Below, in pieces: positions 1-8,414 of a stretch of 64,000 nt of DNA (positions are counted from its first letter, which is position 1; every line of letters begins with the position of its first letter). The position numbers and the translations under genes were made by a program. Source of the DNA: JAAERC01 sp032123495 (lineage in GTDB: Bacteria > Zixibacteria > MSB-5A5 > GN15 > PGXB01). Below the pieces are notes generated by a model that was not told where the DNA came from, did not search any database, and was given only the letters and a program-made list of their open reading frames with translations. The stretch is from NCBI GenBank assembly GCA_032123495.1, contig JAQBFG010000068.1, forward strand, positions 1 through 64,000, in the 5' to 3' direction.

Positions 1-11
1 CCGGTGGCACC

Positions 12-56
12 AAAAAAATAGGGAAGCCCGTCTCCCCTCACGTTAACGGGCTTCCC
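12..56 (-). terminator. Rho-independent terminator, minus strand
   Basis: A perfect 10-bp stem pairs GGGAAGCCCG (21-30) with CGGGCTTCCC (47-56). Read on the minus strand the hairpin is followed by TATTTTTTT. It lies about 400 bp past the purA stop, so it could end the purA transcript or a transcript of the intergenic block. Confidence 0.75.
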
Positions 57-401
57 CTGCCTCGAGAAAAGAACGCATCACCTATGGAAGGCAATACTAA
101 GAACGCCGAACAACAAAGGATTTTTGTTTTATATTTTATTAACTGTCAACCATACCAAATGTATAGCAAGAGCAGTGCCAGACTGTTATTTGGCAGAGTA
201 CACTCGATTTATCTGATTGATTTTAAATTACTTACGAGGAAAATAAAAATTATCGATATAAATTGAAAAAACTCAAATTCGTATGATTATACGAGTCTGC
301 TTATACGAATTATGCTAACTGCTTTATAATCAACAGGCTTATTGAAAACGATAAATTATACGGCAATCGTATGTATTGACGATTTGAAAAACCAACATTT
401 A

Positions 402-446
402 TCAGGAGCGCCCTTCATTCTTCAGGACCTACGGCATGGCTCCTGA
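402..446. repeat. Palindromic repeat, copy A
   Basis: Arms TCAGGAGC (402-409) and GCTCCTGA (439-446) enclose a core (409-436) that recurs at 53407-53434 with one mismatch in 28 bases. The second copy has different outer arms that still pair, so the stem appears to covary. It is seen directly; function is unknown. It lies 10 bp from the purA stop and could act as a 3' processing or termination element. Confidence 0.65.
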
Positions 447-455
447 CCTACAAGA

Positions 456-1730
456 CTAAAAAACTATCGTATCGCTCCGTTTTGGTCCGGTTGAAACCAG
501 CGCAATCCCGACATTGAGGCTGTCGGCCATATAATTAACATATTTTTGGGCATTCTCCGGCAAATCTTCAAATTTTGTCAATCCTGCTGTCGGTTTGTCC
601 CACCCGTCGAGTTCCTCATAGACCGGTTTGATATCCCAGAGGTCAGATAGATCAAGCGGGACCTCGGATAAAGTTTCACCGTTCAATTTATAGCCGGTGC
701 AGACTTTGATTTTGTCGAAACCATCGAGCACATCAAGTTTGGTGATCGCAATTTTATCGACCCCATTGATCCGGCAGGCATGTTTCAATGAAACAATATC
801 AAGCCACCCGCAACGACGCGGTCGTCCGGTGGTGGCACCATATTCACAACCAGCTTCACGAAGACGAGTACCTGAATCATCAACCAGTTCAGTTGGAAAT
901 GGTCCCCCGCCGACTCTGGTAGTATAGGCCTTGACAATACCAACGACTTCATCGATCATTTTCGGTCCGATCCCAAGTCCGGTCAGCGCCCCGCCAACGG
1001 TGGTATTTGATGAGGTCGCAAAGGGATAAGTGCCGAGATCAATATCAAGCATCGCACCTTGTGCGCCTTCGTACAGAATCGATTTTCCGGCTTTATGATG
1101 GTTCTCAAGATCGATTGAAACATTAGTAACGCATGGTTTAAAAATCGGGGCCAGTTTTATCATATCGTCGTATATTTTTTCAAGGTTGGCCCGATCATCA
1201 TCGGACCCGGTCAGATATTCGCCCTTTATTTTTTTCTGATACTCCAGTTTTTTCTTTAATCTTTCCGGGGCGTACAGGTCAGCCATCCTGACTCCACAGC
1301 GGCTAATTTTATCGCGATAGGCCGGTCCGATACCGCGAAGTGTCGTGCCAAGACCATCACCGCCCCGCTTTTTTTCCTCGATTTCATCTATCAACTTATG
1401 GTACGGCATCACCAGATTAGCGGCCGACGAAATAAATAAGCGATCCTTAGTGTTAATTCCCTCGGATTTAAGTGCCTCAAGTTCCTCCATTAACCCGAAC
1501 AGATCAAGAACAACTCCATTGCCGATATAGCAAATCTTATCTTCGTGGGTCACTCCCGATGGTATCAGATGAAGAATCAGTTTTTTATCTTTGGTAATAA
1601 TTGTGTGTCCGGCATTGGCGCCACCCTGAAAACGAGCGATAACATCAGCTTTTTCGGCCAACATGTCAACCACCTTGCCTTTGCCTTCGTCGCCCCACTG
1701 GCATCCGACCACAATTGTGTTCTTACTCAT
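456..1730 (-). CDS. purA: Adenylosuccinate synthetase
   Basis: PurA joins IMP and aspartate using GTP to give adenylosuccinate, the first committed step from IMP to AMP, in the cytosol. The 424-aa product is the normal family length. The N-terminal motif GCQWGDEGKGK (residues 9-19) supplies the P-loop and the catalytic Asp14; GGANAGHT contains the catalytic His42; TTTGRPRRCGW near residue 300 is the IMP/GTP-binding signature. The ATG is preceded by GGGAGATAGATAG, a good Shine-Dalgarno. It is last in a minus-strand run lon-engB-purA, 26 bp after engB, so probably co-transcribed. Confidence 0.98.
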   Translation of the reverse strand: MSKNTIVVGCQWGDEGKGKVVDMLAEKADVIARFQGGANAGHTIITKDKKLILHLIPSGVTHEDKICYIGNGVVLDLFGLMEELEALKSEGINTKDRLFISSAANLVMPYHKLIDEIEEKKRGGDGLGTTLRGIGPAYRDKISRCGVRMADLYAPERLKKKLEYQKKIKGEYLTGSDDDRANLEKIYDDMIKLAPIFKPCVTNVSIDLENHHKAGKSILYEGAQGAMLDIDLGTYPFATSSNTTVGGALTGLGIGPKMIDEVVGIVKAYTTRVGGGPFPTELVDDSGTRLREAGCEYGATTGRPRRCGWLDIVSLKHACRINGVDKIAITKLDVLDGFDKIKVCTGYKLNGETLSEVPLDLSDLWDIKPVYEELDGWDKPTAGLTKFEDLPENAQKYVNYMADSLNVGIALVSTGPKRSDTIVF

Positions 1731-1756
1731 CTATCTATCTCCCAAAATTATTAATT

Positions 1757-2332
1757 TCATTTTGTAGCAACCGTCTTGTTGATCCATTTCCAGAGCTCTA
1801 TACGGCCAATCCCTGACAGCGATGAAAAAGGAATCGGCTCAATTCCAAAATCTTTTTTGATGGCATTGACTTTGCCCATCAATTTACTCTTACTCAATTT
1901 ATCAGCTTTTGTAAGCGCAATGGTAAATTCTATTTTTTCTGTTTGAAGCCAGTTGATCAGCATCAAATCATCATCATTAGGTTCGCGACGGCAATCAAGC
2001 AAAAGTATCAAACCGTTCAAATTCTTTCGTGCCTGAAAATAAGATTCGACCATCCGGCCCCACTCATTTCTATCTTTCTTCGAAGCTTTGGCAAAACCGT
2101 AGCCGGGAAGATCAACAAAATAGTAAGCCTCATTTATCAGGAAAAAATTCATCAGTCTGGTCCGCCCCGGTGTTTTCGAGGTTTTGGCTAATTTCTTCTG
2201 GTTAACCAGCCGATTGAGAAGAGTTGATTTGCCGACATTGGACCGCCCGGCGAAAGCTATCTGAGCCAGACCGTCGGATGGAATTTTCCCAACATCTTTA
2301 TAGGAACAAAAAAAAACCGCGTTTACTGTCAT
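1757..2332 (-). CDS. engB: Ribosome biogenesis GTPase EngB/YsxC
   Basis: Small TRAFAC-class GTPase needed for late assembly of the large ribosomal subunit. The 191-aa protein shows G1 GRSNVGKS (29-36), G3 DLPGYG (74-79) and G4 TKAD (141-144), which together with the short length are diagnostic of the YihA/YsxC/EngB family. The start has only a weak ribosome binding site; no better internal start precedes the P-loop. It sits 64 bp downstream of lon and 26 bp upstream of purA on the same strand. The lon-engB adjacency is common in bacteria. Confidence 0.96.
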   Translation of the reverse strand: MTVNAVFFCSYKDVGKIPSDGLAQIAFAGRSNVGKSTLLNRLVNQKKLAKTSKTPGRTRLMNFFLINEAYYFVDLPGYGFAKASKKDRNEWGRMVESYFQARKNLNGLILLLDCRREPNDDDLMLINWLQTEKIEFTIALTKADKLSKSKLMGKVNAIKKDFGIEPIPFSSLSGIGRIELWKWINKTVATK

Positions 2333-2396
2333 TTTTATTAATACGTAATTTATTTAAGCGTCTATTTATAACAAATTATTAATCTTAAAAACAGAC

Positions 2397-4796
2397 TTAT
2401 TTTTTGTCTGATTTATTTCTTTTTATTATCTTTTTGCTTTCAGCTTTTTTGCCCATCAAATCATCAAATGCGATCTTTATGGCATCATCGACCTTATTCA
2501 TCGGTATCAGGTTGATTCCTTTTAAAAGCTCTTTGGGGAGGTCAGGAAGATCCTTTTTATTTCTGGCCGGGATCGCAACATTGGTTATACCGGTCCGTTT
2601 GGCCGCCAAAAGTTTTTCATTGAGACCACCGATGGCCAGAATATCACCGGTTAGAGTAACTTCACCGGTCATGGCAAGATTTGATTTTAATGGTTTACCG
2701 GTAACTATTGATAAAATCGCCAGTAGGATAGTTATTCCTGCCGATGGACCATCTTTGGGAACCGCACCTTCCGGGACATGCACATGAATCTCAATTTGCT
2801 CAAAGAAGTCCGGTTCCAGTCCATATTTTTTTGCATTACTGCGAATATATGACAATCCTGCCGAAGCTGACTCCTGCATCACTTCACCAAGTTTGCCGGT
2901 CAGGGTCAATTTTGCATGGCCTTTCATAGTACTGACTTCGATCGGCATCACCTCACCACCTGCTTCGGTCCAGGCAAGACCAACAGCATACCCCGGACAT
3001 GGTTTGGTCTTAATATCAGTTGACATAAACCGAGGAACACCAAGATATTTTGAAACAGATTTTTTTCCAATCTTATATTTTTTCTTGTTACTTCCTTCGG
3101 CAAGCTTCTGAGCGATCTTGCGCATCACCGAATTTAGTTGCCGCTCGAGTTCTCGAACACCCGATTCTCTGGTATAGTACCTGATGATATCGCCCAGGGC
3201 GTCATTGGTAAATTCGGAGCTTATTTTCCACAATCCCAATTCTTTCTTTACCTTCGGCAGGAGAAACTTGCGAAAGATCTGCGCTTTTTCAAATTCAAGG
3301 TATCCGGGCAAACGGATAATTTCCATCCGGTCTCTTAATGCCGGAGGGATTCCATCCATTGAATTAGCGGTTGTGATAAACAGTACCCCGGAAAGATCAA
3401 AATCGAGTTCGAGATAATTATCTGAAAATGCAAAATTCTGTTCCGGGTCCAAAACTTCCAGCAGTGCCGAGGCCGGATCGCCACGGAAATCCGCGCCGAT
3501 TTTATCAACTTCATCGAGCAAAAATAGCGGATTGGAAGAGCCAGCCTTTCTTAACAACTGAATAATACGTCCCGGCAACGAACCGATATAGGTTCGACGG
3601 TGTCCGCGAATTTCGGCCTCATCATGAATTCCACCCAGTGACATTCTGACAAATTTTCTGTCGAGTGCCCGGGCGATTGACCGACCGACCGAAGTTTTGC
3701 CAACCCCGGGAGGACCGACTAAACACAAAATCGGACCGCGCACCTTGCCAGCCACTTTTAAAACAGCAAGATGTTCCAAAATTCTCTTTTTCGGTTTATC
3801 CAAACCATAATGATCGCCGTCAAGAATCGATTTGACCTCGGCAAAATTGGTGCGATCTTTGGTAACAATATTCCATGGCAAGGCCAGCACCCAGTCGATA
3901 TAACTTCTTACCACAGCCGATTCGGCTGAGTATGGATGCATCTTCGAAAGCTTTTTAATTTCTTCTTCGGTTTTTTCTATGACCTCATCAGAGGCATCAA
4001 TTTGGGCCAGTTTATCGCGAAGGTCCTTGACCTCATTGGTCGCTTCATCGGATTGCCCCAGCTCTTCCCTGATTGCCTTGAGCTGTTGCTTGAGATAAAA
4101 CTCTTTTTGATCTTTTGACAACGATTCCCGAATCGTCCCATCAATTTTCTGCTCAAGATTTAAAATTTCTATTTCCGAGCGAAGGATTTCAGATATTTGT
4201 GAGAGCTGCTCCTTAACAGAATCCAACTCAAGTATCACCTGCTTCGCTTCCATCTTCATCAGAATATGAGCCGCAATAGTATCGGCCTGTCGCTGATACC
4301 CTTCAACAGAAGGCATCGACAAGAGAACCTCCTCCGGTATCCTTCGGTTAAGTTTCACATATTGAGTGAACAGCTCTTTGACCATCCGGGACAAAGCCTC
4401 GGTTTCTTTATCTCTTGAATTATCAGGCGGTACAATCTGTAATCGTGCGGAATAAAATCCGCCGGTTTTTTTGTAAGTTTTTAATCGACATCTGATAAGT
4501 CCCTCAACCAAAACCTTTAATGTTCCATTTGGTAACTTCATAACCTGAAGTATCCGGGCCACAACTCCAACCGGATGAAGGTCTTTTAGGGTGGGACTTT
4601 CGGTCGCCGGTTCTTTTTGAGCACAAAGTAAAATCAGCTTATCGAGAACCATCGCTTCATGCAAAGCCGAAATTGTAAACTGACGTCCCACGAGGAGGGG
4701 ATAAATCATATGCGGTAGAATGACAATATCTCGCAAAGGTAAAACCGGTAGTGAGGCTTTTACGTCAATTTTCTCTTCATTATATTCAATCTTCAT
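2397..4796 (-). CDS. lon: ATP-dependent Lon protease
   Basis: Cytosolic AAA+ serine protease that degrades misfolded and regulatory proteins. The 799 residues follow the LonA layout: an N-terminal substrate-binding LON domain (about 10-205), a helical linker, an AAA+ module with Walker A GPPGVGKT (361-368) and Walker B LFLLDEVDK (about 424-432), and a C-terminal protease domain with the catalytic dyad Ser685 in PKDGPSAG and Lys728 in GGLNEKLLAAKR. The start is supported by AGGAAAAGAAA before ATG. The tail after residue 780 is Lys-rich. There is no sign of a LonB-type membrane segment. Confidence 0.98.
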   Translation of the reverse strand: MKIEYNEEKIDVKASLPVLPLRDIVILPHMIYPLLVGRQFTISALHEAMVLDKLILLCAQKEPATESPTLKDLHPVGVVARILQVMKLPNGTLKVLVEGLIRCRLKTYKKTGGFYSARLQIVPPDNSRDKETEALSRMVKELFTQYVKLNRRIPEEVLLSMPSVEGYQRQADTIAAHILMKMEAKQVILELDSVKEQLSQISEILRSEIEILNLEQKIDGTIRESLSKDQKEFYLKQQLKAIREELGQSDEATNEVKDLRDKLAQIDASDEVIEKTEEEIKKLSKMHPYSAESAVVRSYIDWVLALPWNIVTKDRTNFAEVKSILDGDHYGLDKPKKRILEHLAVLKVAGKVRGPILCLVGPPGVGKTSVGRSIARALDRKFVRMSLGGIHDEAEIRGHRRTYIGSLPGRIIQLLRKAGSSNPLFLLDEVDKIGADFRGDPASALLEVLDPEQNFAFSDNYLELDFDLSGVLFITTANSMDGIPPALRDRMEIIRLPGYLEFEKAQIFRKFLLPKVKKELGLWKISSEFTNDALGDIIRYYTRESGVRELERQLNSVMRKIAQKLAEGSNKKKYKIGKKSVSKYLGVPRFMSTDIKTKPCPGYAVGLAWTEAGGEVMPIEVSTMKGHAKLTLTGKLGEVMQESASAGLSYIRSNAKKYGLEPDFFEQIEIHVHVPEGAVPKDGPSAGITILLAILSIVTGKPLKSNLAMTGEVTLTGDILAIGGLNEKLLAAKRTGITNVAIPARNKKDLPDLPKELLKGINLIPMNKVDDAIKIAFDDLMGKKAESKKIIKRNKSDKK

Positions 4797-4976
4797 TTTC
4801 TTTTCCTAAAATTTCCAGTTCCATCATATTAAAATTACAACCTGCAATCTAAGCAATTCGCGGCCTGATGGTGAGGATTTTTTTACAAAAATATATCCCC
4901 GGGCAAAAAAGTGATTTTGACCCCGAGGATAATAATAATTGAATATTCAGATTAATACAATATTATCACATATTCC

Positions 4977-5987
4977 TTACACTCCAACCGGTTGAGTTTG
5001 AGCTTGAGATTGGCCTGATTTTTTGAGAAGTTCTTCCTTTTCAAGGTATATTTTCTCGAGAGAGATATACATTTCAGCCAGCTTTTTATTGGCATCAGAC
5101 AATATTTCAATCAAATCGCCAACCTCTAATTCAAGATACTGGGCCAGCTTAATAGACTGAACAATAGACTCTTTCCTGATTTTATTCAGATCATCTTCTT
5201 TAATTTGGAGGTTTTTTGATATCTCCTGAATAAATTCAATATTCTGCTCGATATCAGGATAATAGTCATCAAAGGGACCAAGTGTGAGTCGGTCGGCCAA
5301 TGCAATAATATTGTTAAAAGTGGAATCCTCCTGAATAATCCCAGTATTATCGCAGTCATGATGATTCTGAACGGCAAAAGTAAGTTTTGTCGGAAGGTTC
5401 CATGATTCAACAAGTTCGGCCCCAACATCGCAATGAGTACAACCAAGCAATTTCTTTTCGGCCTCAAATAAGCCTTTGCCTGATTGTCTCATCTCATTAA
5501 GAACCTTCTCATATTCATCCTTAAAATGCAGTATCATAACCAGAATGCCGACATCATGAAGAATACCCCCAACAAAAGCTTCTTCCTGATCGCCAGGTTT
5601 GACCACTTCGGCAATACTGCGGGCAATTGAGGCGACCTCAATAAAATGTCGGCTGATTCTTTTGATATTGAATTTTTCGGCGAGATCCTGACCGCCAACA
5701 ATTGAAAAGACCGAACTGCTTAGCGCCAGAATTTTCAAACTGTTGACACCCATAACCGTTACCGCTTCGGAAATTTTACTAACCCGCCGGGATCGATTGT
5801 AATGGGCCGAGTTTACCATTTTAAGGACCAATGTTGTTAGTGAGACATCAGTAGATATCGCCTTGGCAATCTCTTTGGCGCCGGTGTTGGGATCATCGAC
5901 TGCTTTAAGAACTGCCGCCAACGTTTGCGGCAGGGCACCAATTTGATGGATGCTGGAGACTATTTCTTTTGGGCTTATATTTTCCAT
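4977..5987 (-). CDS. HDOD-domain signalling protein
   Basis: The first 270 residues match the HDOD architecture, an HD-related fold usually without full catalytic metal ligands that acts in signalling output (motility, cell cycle, c-di-GMP networks). Visible hallmarks are IHQIGALPQTLAAVLKAVDDP near the N-terminus, VLKMVNSAHYNRSRRVSKISEAVTVMG and GGILHDVGILVMI, with a later NHHD. The last 60 residues are charged and probably a coiled coil ending QAQTQPVGV. A strong SD (GGAGAGAAATAT) precedes the ATG. It stands alone between pcrA and lon with over 100 bp on each side, so it is probably its own transcription unit. Its partner and signal cannot be read from the sequence. Confidence 0.88.
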   Translation of the reverse strand: MENISPKEIVSSIHQIGALPQTLAAVLKAVDDPNTGAKEIAKAISTDVSLTTLVLKMVNSAHYNRSRRVSKISEAVTVMGVNSLKILALSSSVFSIVGGQDLAEKFNIKRISRHFIEVASIARSIAEVVKPGDQEEAFVGGILHDVGILVMILHFKDEYEKVLNEMRQSGKGLFEAEKKLLGCTHCDVGAELVESWNLPTKLTFAVQNHHDCDNTGIIQEDSTFNNIIALADRLTLGPFDDYYPDIEQNIEFIQEISKNLQIKEDDLNKIRKESIVQSIKLAQYLELEVGDLIEILSDANKKLAEMYISLEKIYLEKEELLKKSGQSQAQTQPVGV

Positions 5988-6126
5988 ATATTTCTCTCCT
6001 ATTAAGAAATGCAGGGGTTTAAGGAAAGTTTGCTCTTTGGAAAATATATCGGATTTTTCCGACTAACTAATTAGCTCAGAAATAGAACAGAATTTTGCCG
6101 AGTATTGGCCGTTTCCAATACTAACC

Positions 6127-8322
6127 CTAACCAACAACTTTAAGCCTTGCAAATTTGGCCATAATTCTTTTTTGGCCGACCCCGGTAAAAAATATCTCCA
6201 GGCGAAGAGATTCGCCAGCCCCTTCAACTCCGGTGACTTTTCCCCGGCCAAAAGTCGGATGTTGAACTATACACCCGGGGCGAAGAATCTCCTCTTCTTC
6301 ATACTCATAATAGACACCGCTTTTGGCAGATGTTTCAGATTGAACCGGTTTGGGGCGCGATTGATATGAATTATATGATCGTTCCGGTTGATAGTGGCGT
6401 TTGTCAGATGTCTCCACCAATCCGGGCGGCAGTTCCTTTATAAACCGGGACGGAATCGCACCCATCTCCCCATAGCGGCCACGACTGGCGGCCATCGACA
6501 GGAATAGATTACGTTTGGCTCTGGTTGCCCCGACATAGAACAGACGACGTTCCTCCTCAAGCTCCAACGGGTCCTCAATTGCCCGTCCCAGAGGAAAGAG
6601 ACCATCCTCAAGGCCAACCATAAAGATCGCCATAAACTCCAGACCTTTGGCAGAATGAAGAGTCATCAGCGAAAGTTTATCTTCTATCTCGTCATACTTA
6701 TCCAAATCGGTATAGAGTGAGATCTCGGCGAGAAAATTATCAAGAGTCGGTTCTGTCGAAGAGGCGGCAAATTCAACCGCCGCGGCAATAAATTCATCGA
6801 TATTTTCCACCCGACTCTGCCCCATCACCGGATCTTCCTCAATTAATATTTCTGGCAGACCAAGTTTATCGACCAACTGCTGAATCAGTGTTCCGATATC
6901 GACAAAATTTTTCTGTTCAATAAACGGTTCCACCAAATCAATAAATTTAGAAAGGAGCGTTTTGGGACGACTGCCAAGTTGGTCACATTCCTCAAGTCTT
7001 CCGCAGGCCTCAAGAATTGAAATATTCTTTTCGGCGGCAAATTCACGAAGTTTGACAATGCTGGTTTCGCCAATTCCCCGTTTGGGATAGTTGACAATCC
7101 GCTGAAATGAAATATCATCTTTCCCATTGGCCAATAATTTTAGATAGGCGATAACATCCTTGATCTCTTTTCGCTGATAAAATGAAACCGATCCAAATAT
7201 CTGATATGGTAAATTGTGTCTTCTCAGATGTTCCTCAAATGCTCTTGATTGGGCGTTGGTGCGATACAAAATAGCCATGTCTTTTAGCATATACTTCTGC
7301 CGGCACGATTCAATTGCCTCTATAATCGATTTGGCCTCATCTGAGGCAGTATCATTCAAGATCAATCGAACCGGATCACCCTGATCGATTTCGGTCCAGA
7401 GGACTTTGCCCTTCCTCGCTTCATTATTGGCAATCACCGCTGAAGCCGCTTCAAGAATTGTCCGAGTGGAACGATAATTCTGCTCCAACTTGATAACTTT
7501 GGCACCAGAGAAATCTTTTTCAAAATTGAGAATATTGGAAATATCGGCTCCACGCCAGCGGTAGATCGATTGATCTTCATCACCAACAACACAGATATTA
7601 TGATGCGGCCCAATCAGAAATTTTAACAAACTATACTGGCTATGATTGGTATCCTGATATTCATCAACCAGAATATATTTCAGCTTATTTTGATAATTAA
7701 GACGAATATTTTCATTTTCTTTAAGCAGCCGGACCGCCTGGAAAATCAGATCATCAAAATCGAAAGCATAACATTCGGTGAGCCGCCGCTCATACATCTG
7801 ATATATCTCGGCGGTTCGGGTCTCAAAGTACCCTGATGCTTTCTGCGCAAAAGCAGCCGCGTTTTCCATTTTGTTTTTGGCACTCGAAATTTTCCGGCGA
7901 ACCGATTGAAAAGTAAACTGAGTGCGCGACAAACCGAGCTGATCGATACAATTTTTAACCAGAGCTTTGGCATCATCCTCATCATAGATAACAAAATTCG
8001 TCGGATAACCGATAGCAGTCGCTTCCCTTCGCAGAAGCATTGCGCAAAAAGAATGAAAAGTCGAGACAGTCAGACCATAGGTATTTCCCTCAAGCAGACT
8101 TTCTATCCGCTCCTTCATTTCGCGGGCAGCTTTGTTGGTAAATGTCACCGCCATAATATTAAACGGCTCGGCCAGCCCGCAATTGAGGATATGAGCTACT
8201 CTTGAAGTCAGAACTCGGGTTTTCCCTGAGCCGGCCCCGGCAATTATCAATAGAGGGCCTTCGGTGGTGGTTACCGCCTCTTTCTGCTTCGGGTTGAGAT
8301 TATCTAAGTATTCCTGTTTCAT
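6127..8322 (-). CDS. pcrA: UvrD/PcrA-type superfamily 1A DNA helicase
   Basis: 3'-5' DNA helicase for nucleotide excision and mismatch repair and for clearing replication conflicts. The 731-aa protein has motif I GAGSGKT (29-35), motif II VDEYQDTN (about residue 217), motif III GDEDQSIYRWRGAD, motif IV QNYRSTR, motif V TLHSAKGLEF and motif VI VGATRAKRNL. The C-terminus has the PcrA-type tail HPTFGRGKVTGVEG, a Tudor-like RNA polymerase contact region in related proteins. The ATG follows AGGACAACAA. It is slightly shorter than E. coli UvrD; PcrA and UvrD cannot be separated by sequence alone here. Confidence 0.96.
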   Translation of the reverse strand: MKQEYLDNLNPKQKEAVTTTEGPLLIIAGAGSGKTRVLTSRVAHILNCGLAEPFNIMAVTFTNKAAREMKERIESLLEGNTYGLTVSTFHSFCAMLLRREATAIGYPTNFVIYDEDDAKALVKNCIDQLGLSRTQFTFQSVRRKISSAKNKMENAAAFAQKASGYFETRTAEIYQMYERRLTECYAFDFDDLIFQAVRLLKENENIRLNYQNKLKYILVDEYQDTNHSQYSLLKFLIGPHHNICVVGDEDQSIYRWRGADISNILNFEKDFSGAKVIKLEQNYRSTRTILEAASAVIANNEARKGKVLWTEIDQGDPVRLILNDTASDEAKSIIEAIESCRQKYMLKDMAILYRTNAQSRAFEEHLRRHNLPYQIFGSVSFYQRKEIKDVIAYLKLLANGKDDISFQRIVNYPKRGIGETSIVKLREFAAEKNISILEACGRLEECDQLGSRPKTLLSKFIDLVEPFIEQKNFVDIGTLIQQLVDKLGLPEILIEEDPVMGQSRVENIDEFIAAAVEFAASSTEPTLDNFLAEISLYTDLDKYDEIEDKLSLMTLHSAKGLEFMAIFMVGLEDGLFPLGRAIEDPLELEEERRLFYVGATRAKRNLFLSMAASRGRYGEMGAIPSRFIKELPPGLVETSDKRHYQPERSYNSYQSRPKPVQSETSAKSGVYYEYEEEEILRPGCIVQHPTFGRGKVTGVEGAGESLRLEIFFTGVGQKRIMAKFARLKVVG

Positions 8323-8414
8323 TTGTTGTCCTATATCATAAAGAACCTGAATATAGCGGTATCATTTTTTTTGGCAAGTTAATATCAATCACTACTTGAA
8401 AAAGTCGCCAAAAA

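Larger units (their letters stand above)
1..455. other. Intergenic block downstream of purA
   Basis: No convincing gene. The only plus-strand reading frame (84-266) has no ribosome binding site and no recognisable composition. The block holds a minus-strand terminator hairpin (12-56), an AT-rich middle with several ATACGA/TCGTAT half-sites (277-372) and a palindromic repeat (402-446) just before the purA stop codon. Confidence 0.6.

Noticed and set aside
84..266. Plus-strand 60-codon reading frame in the first intergenic block
   Set aside because: No ribosome binding site, no family signal, AT-rich and lies in a region of inverted repeats.
2404..2787. Plus-strand 127-codon frame inside lon
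   Set aside because: Antisense shadow of the Lon protease domain.
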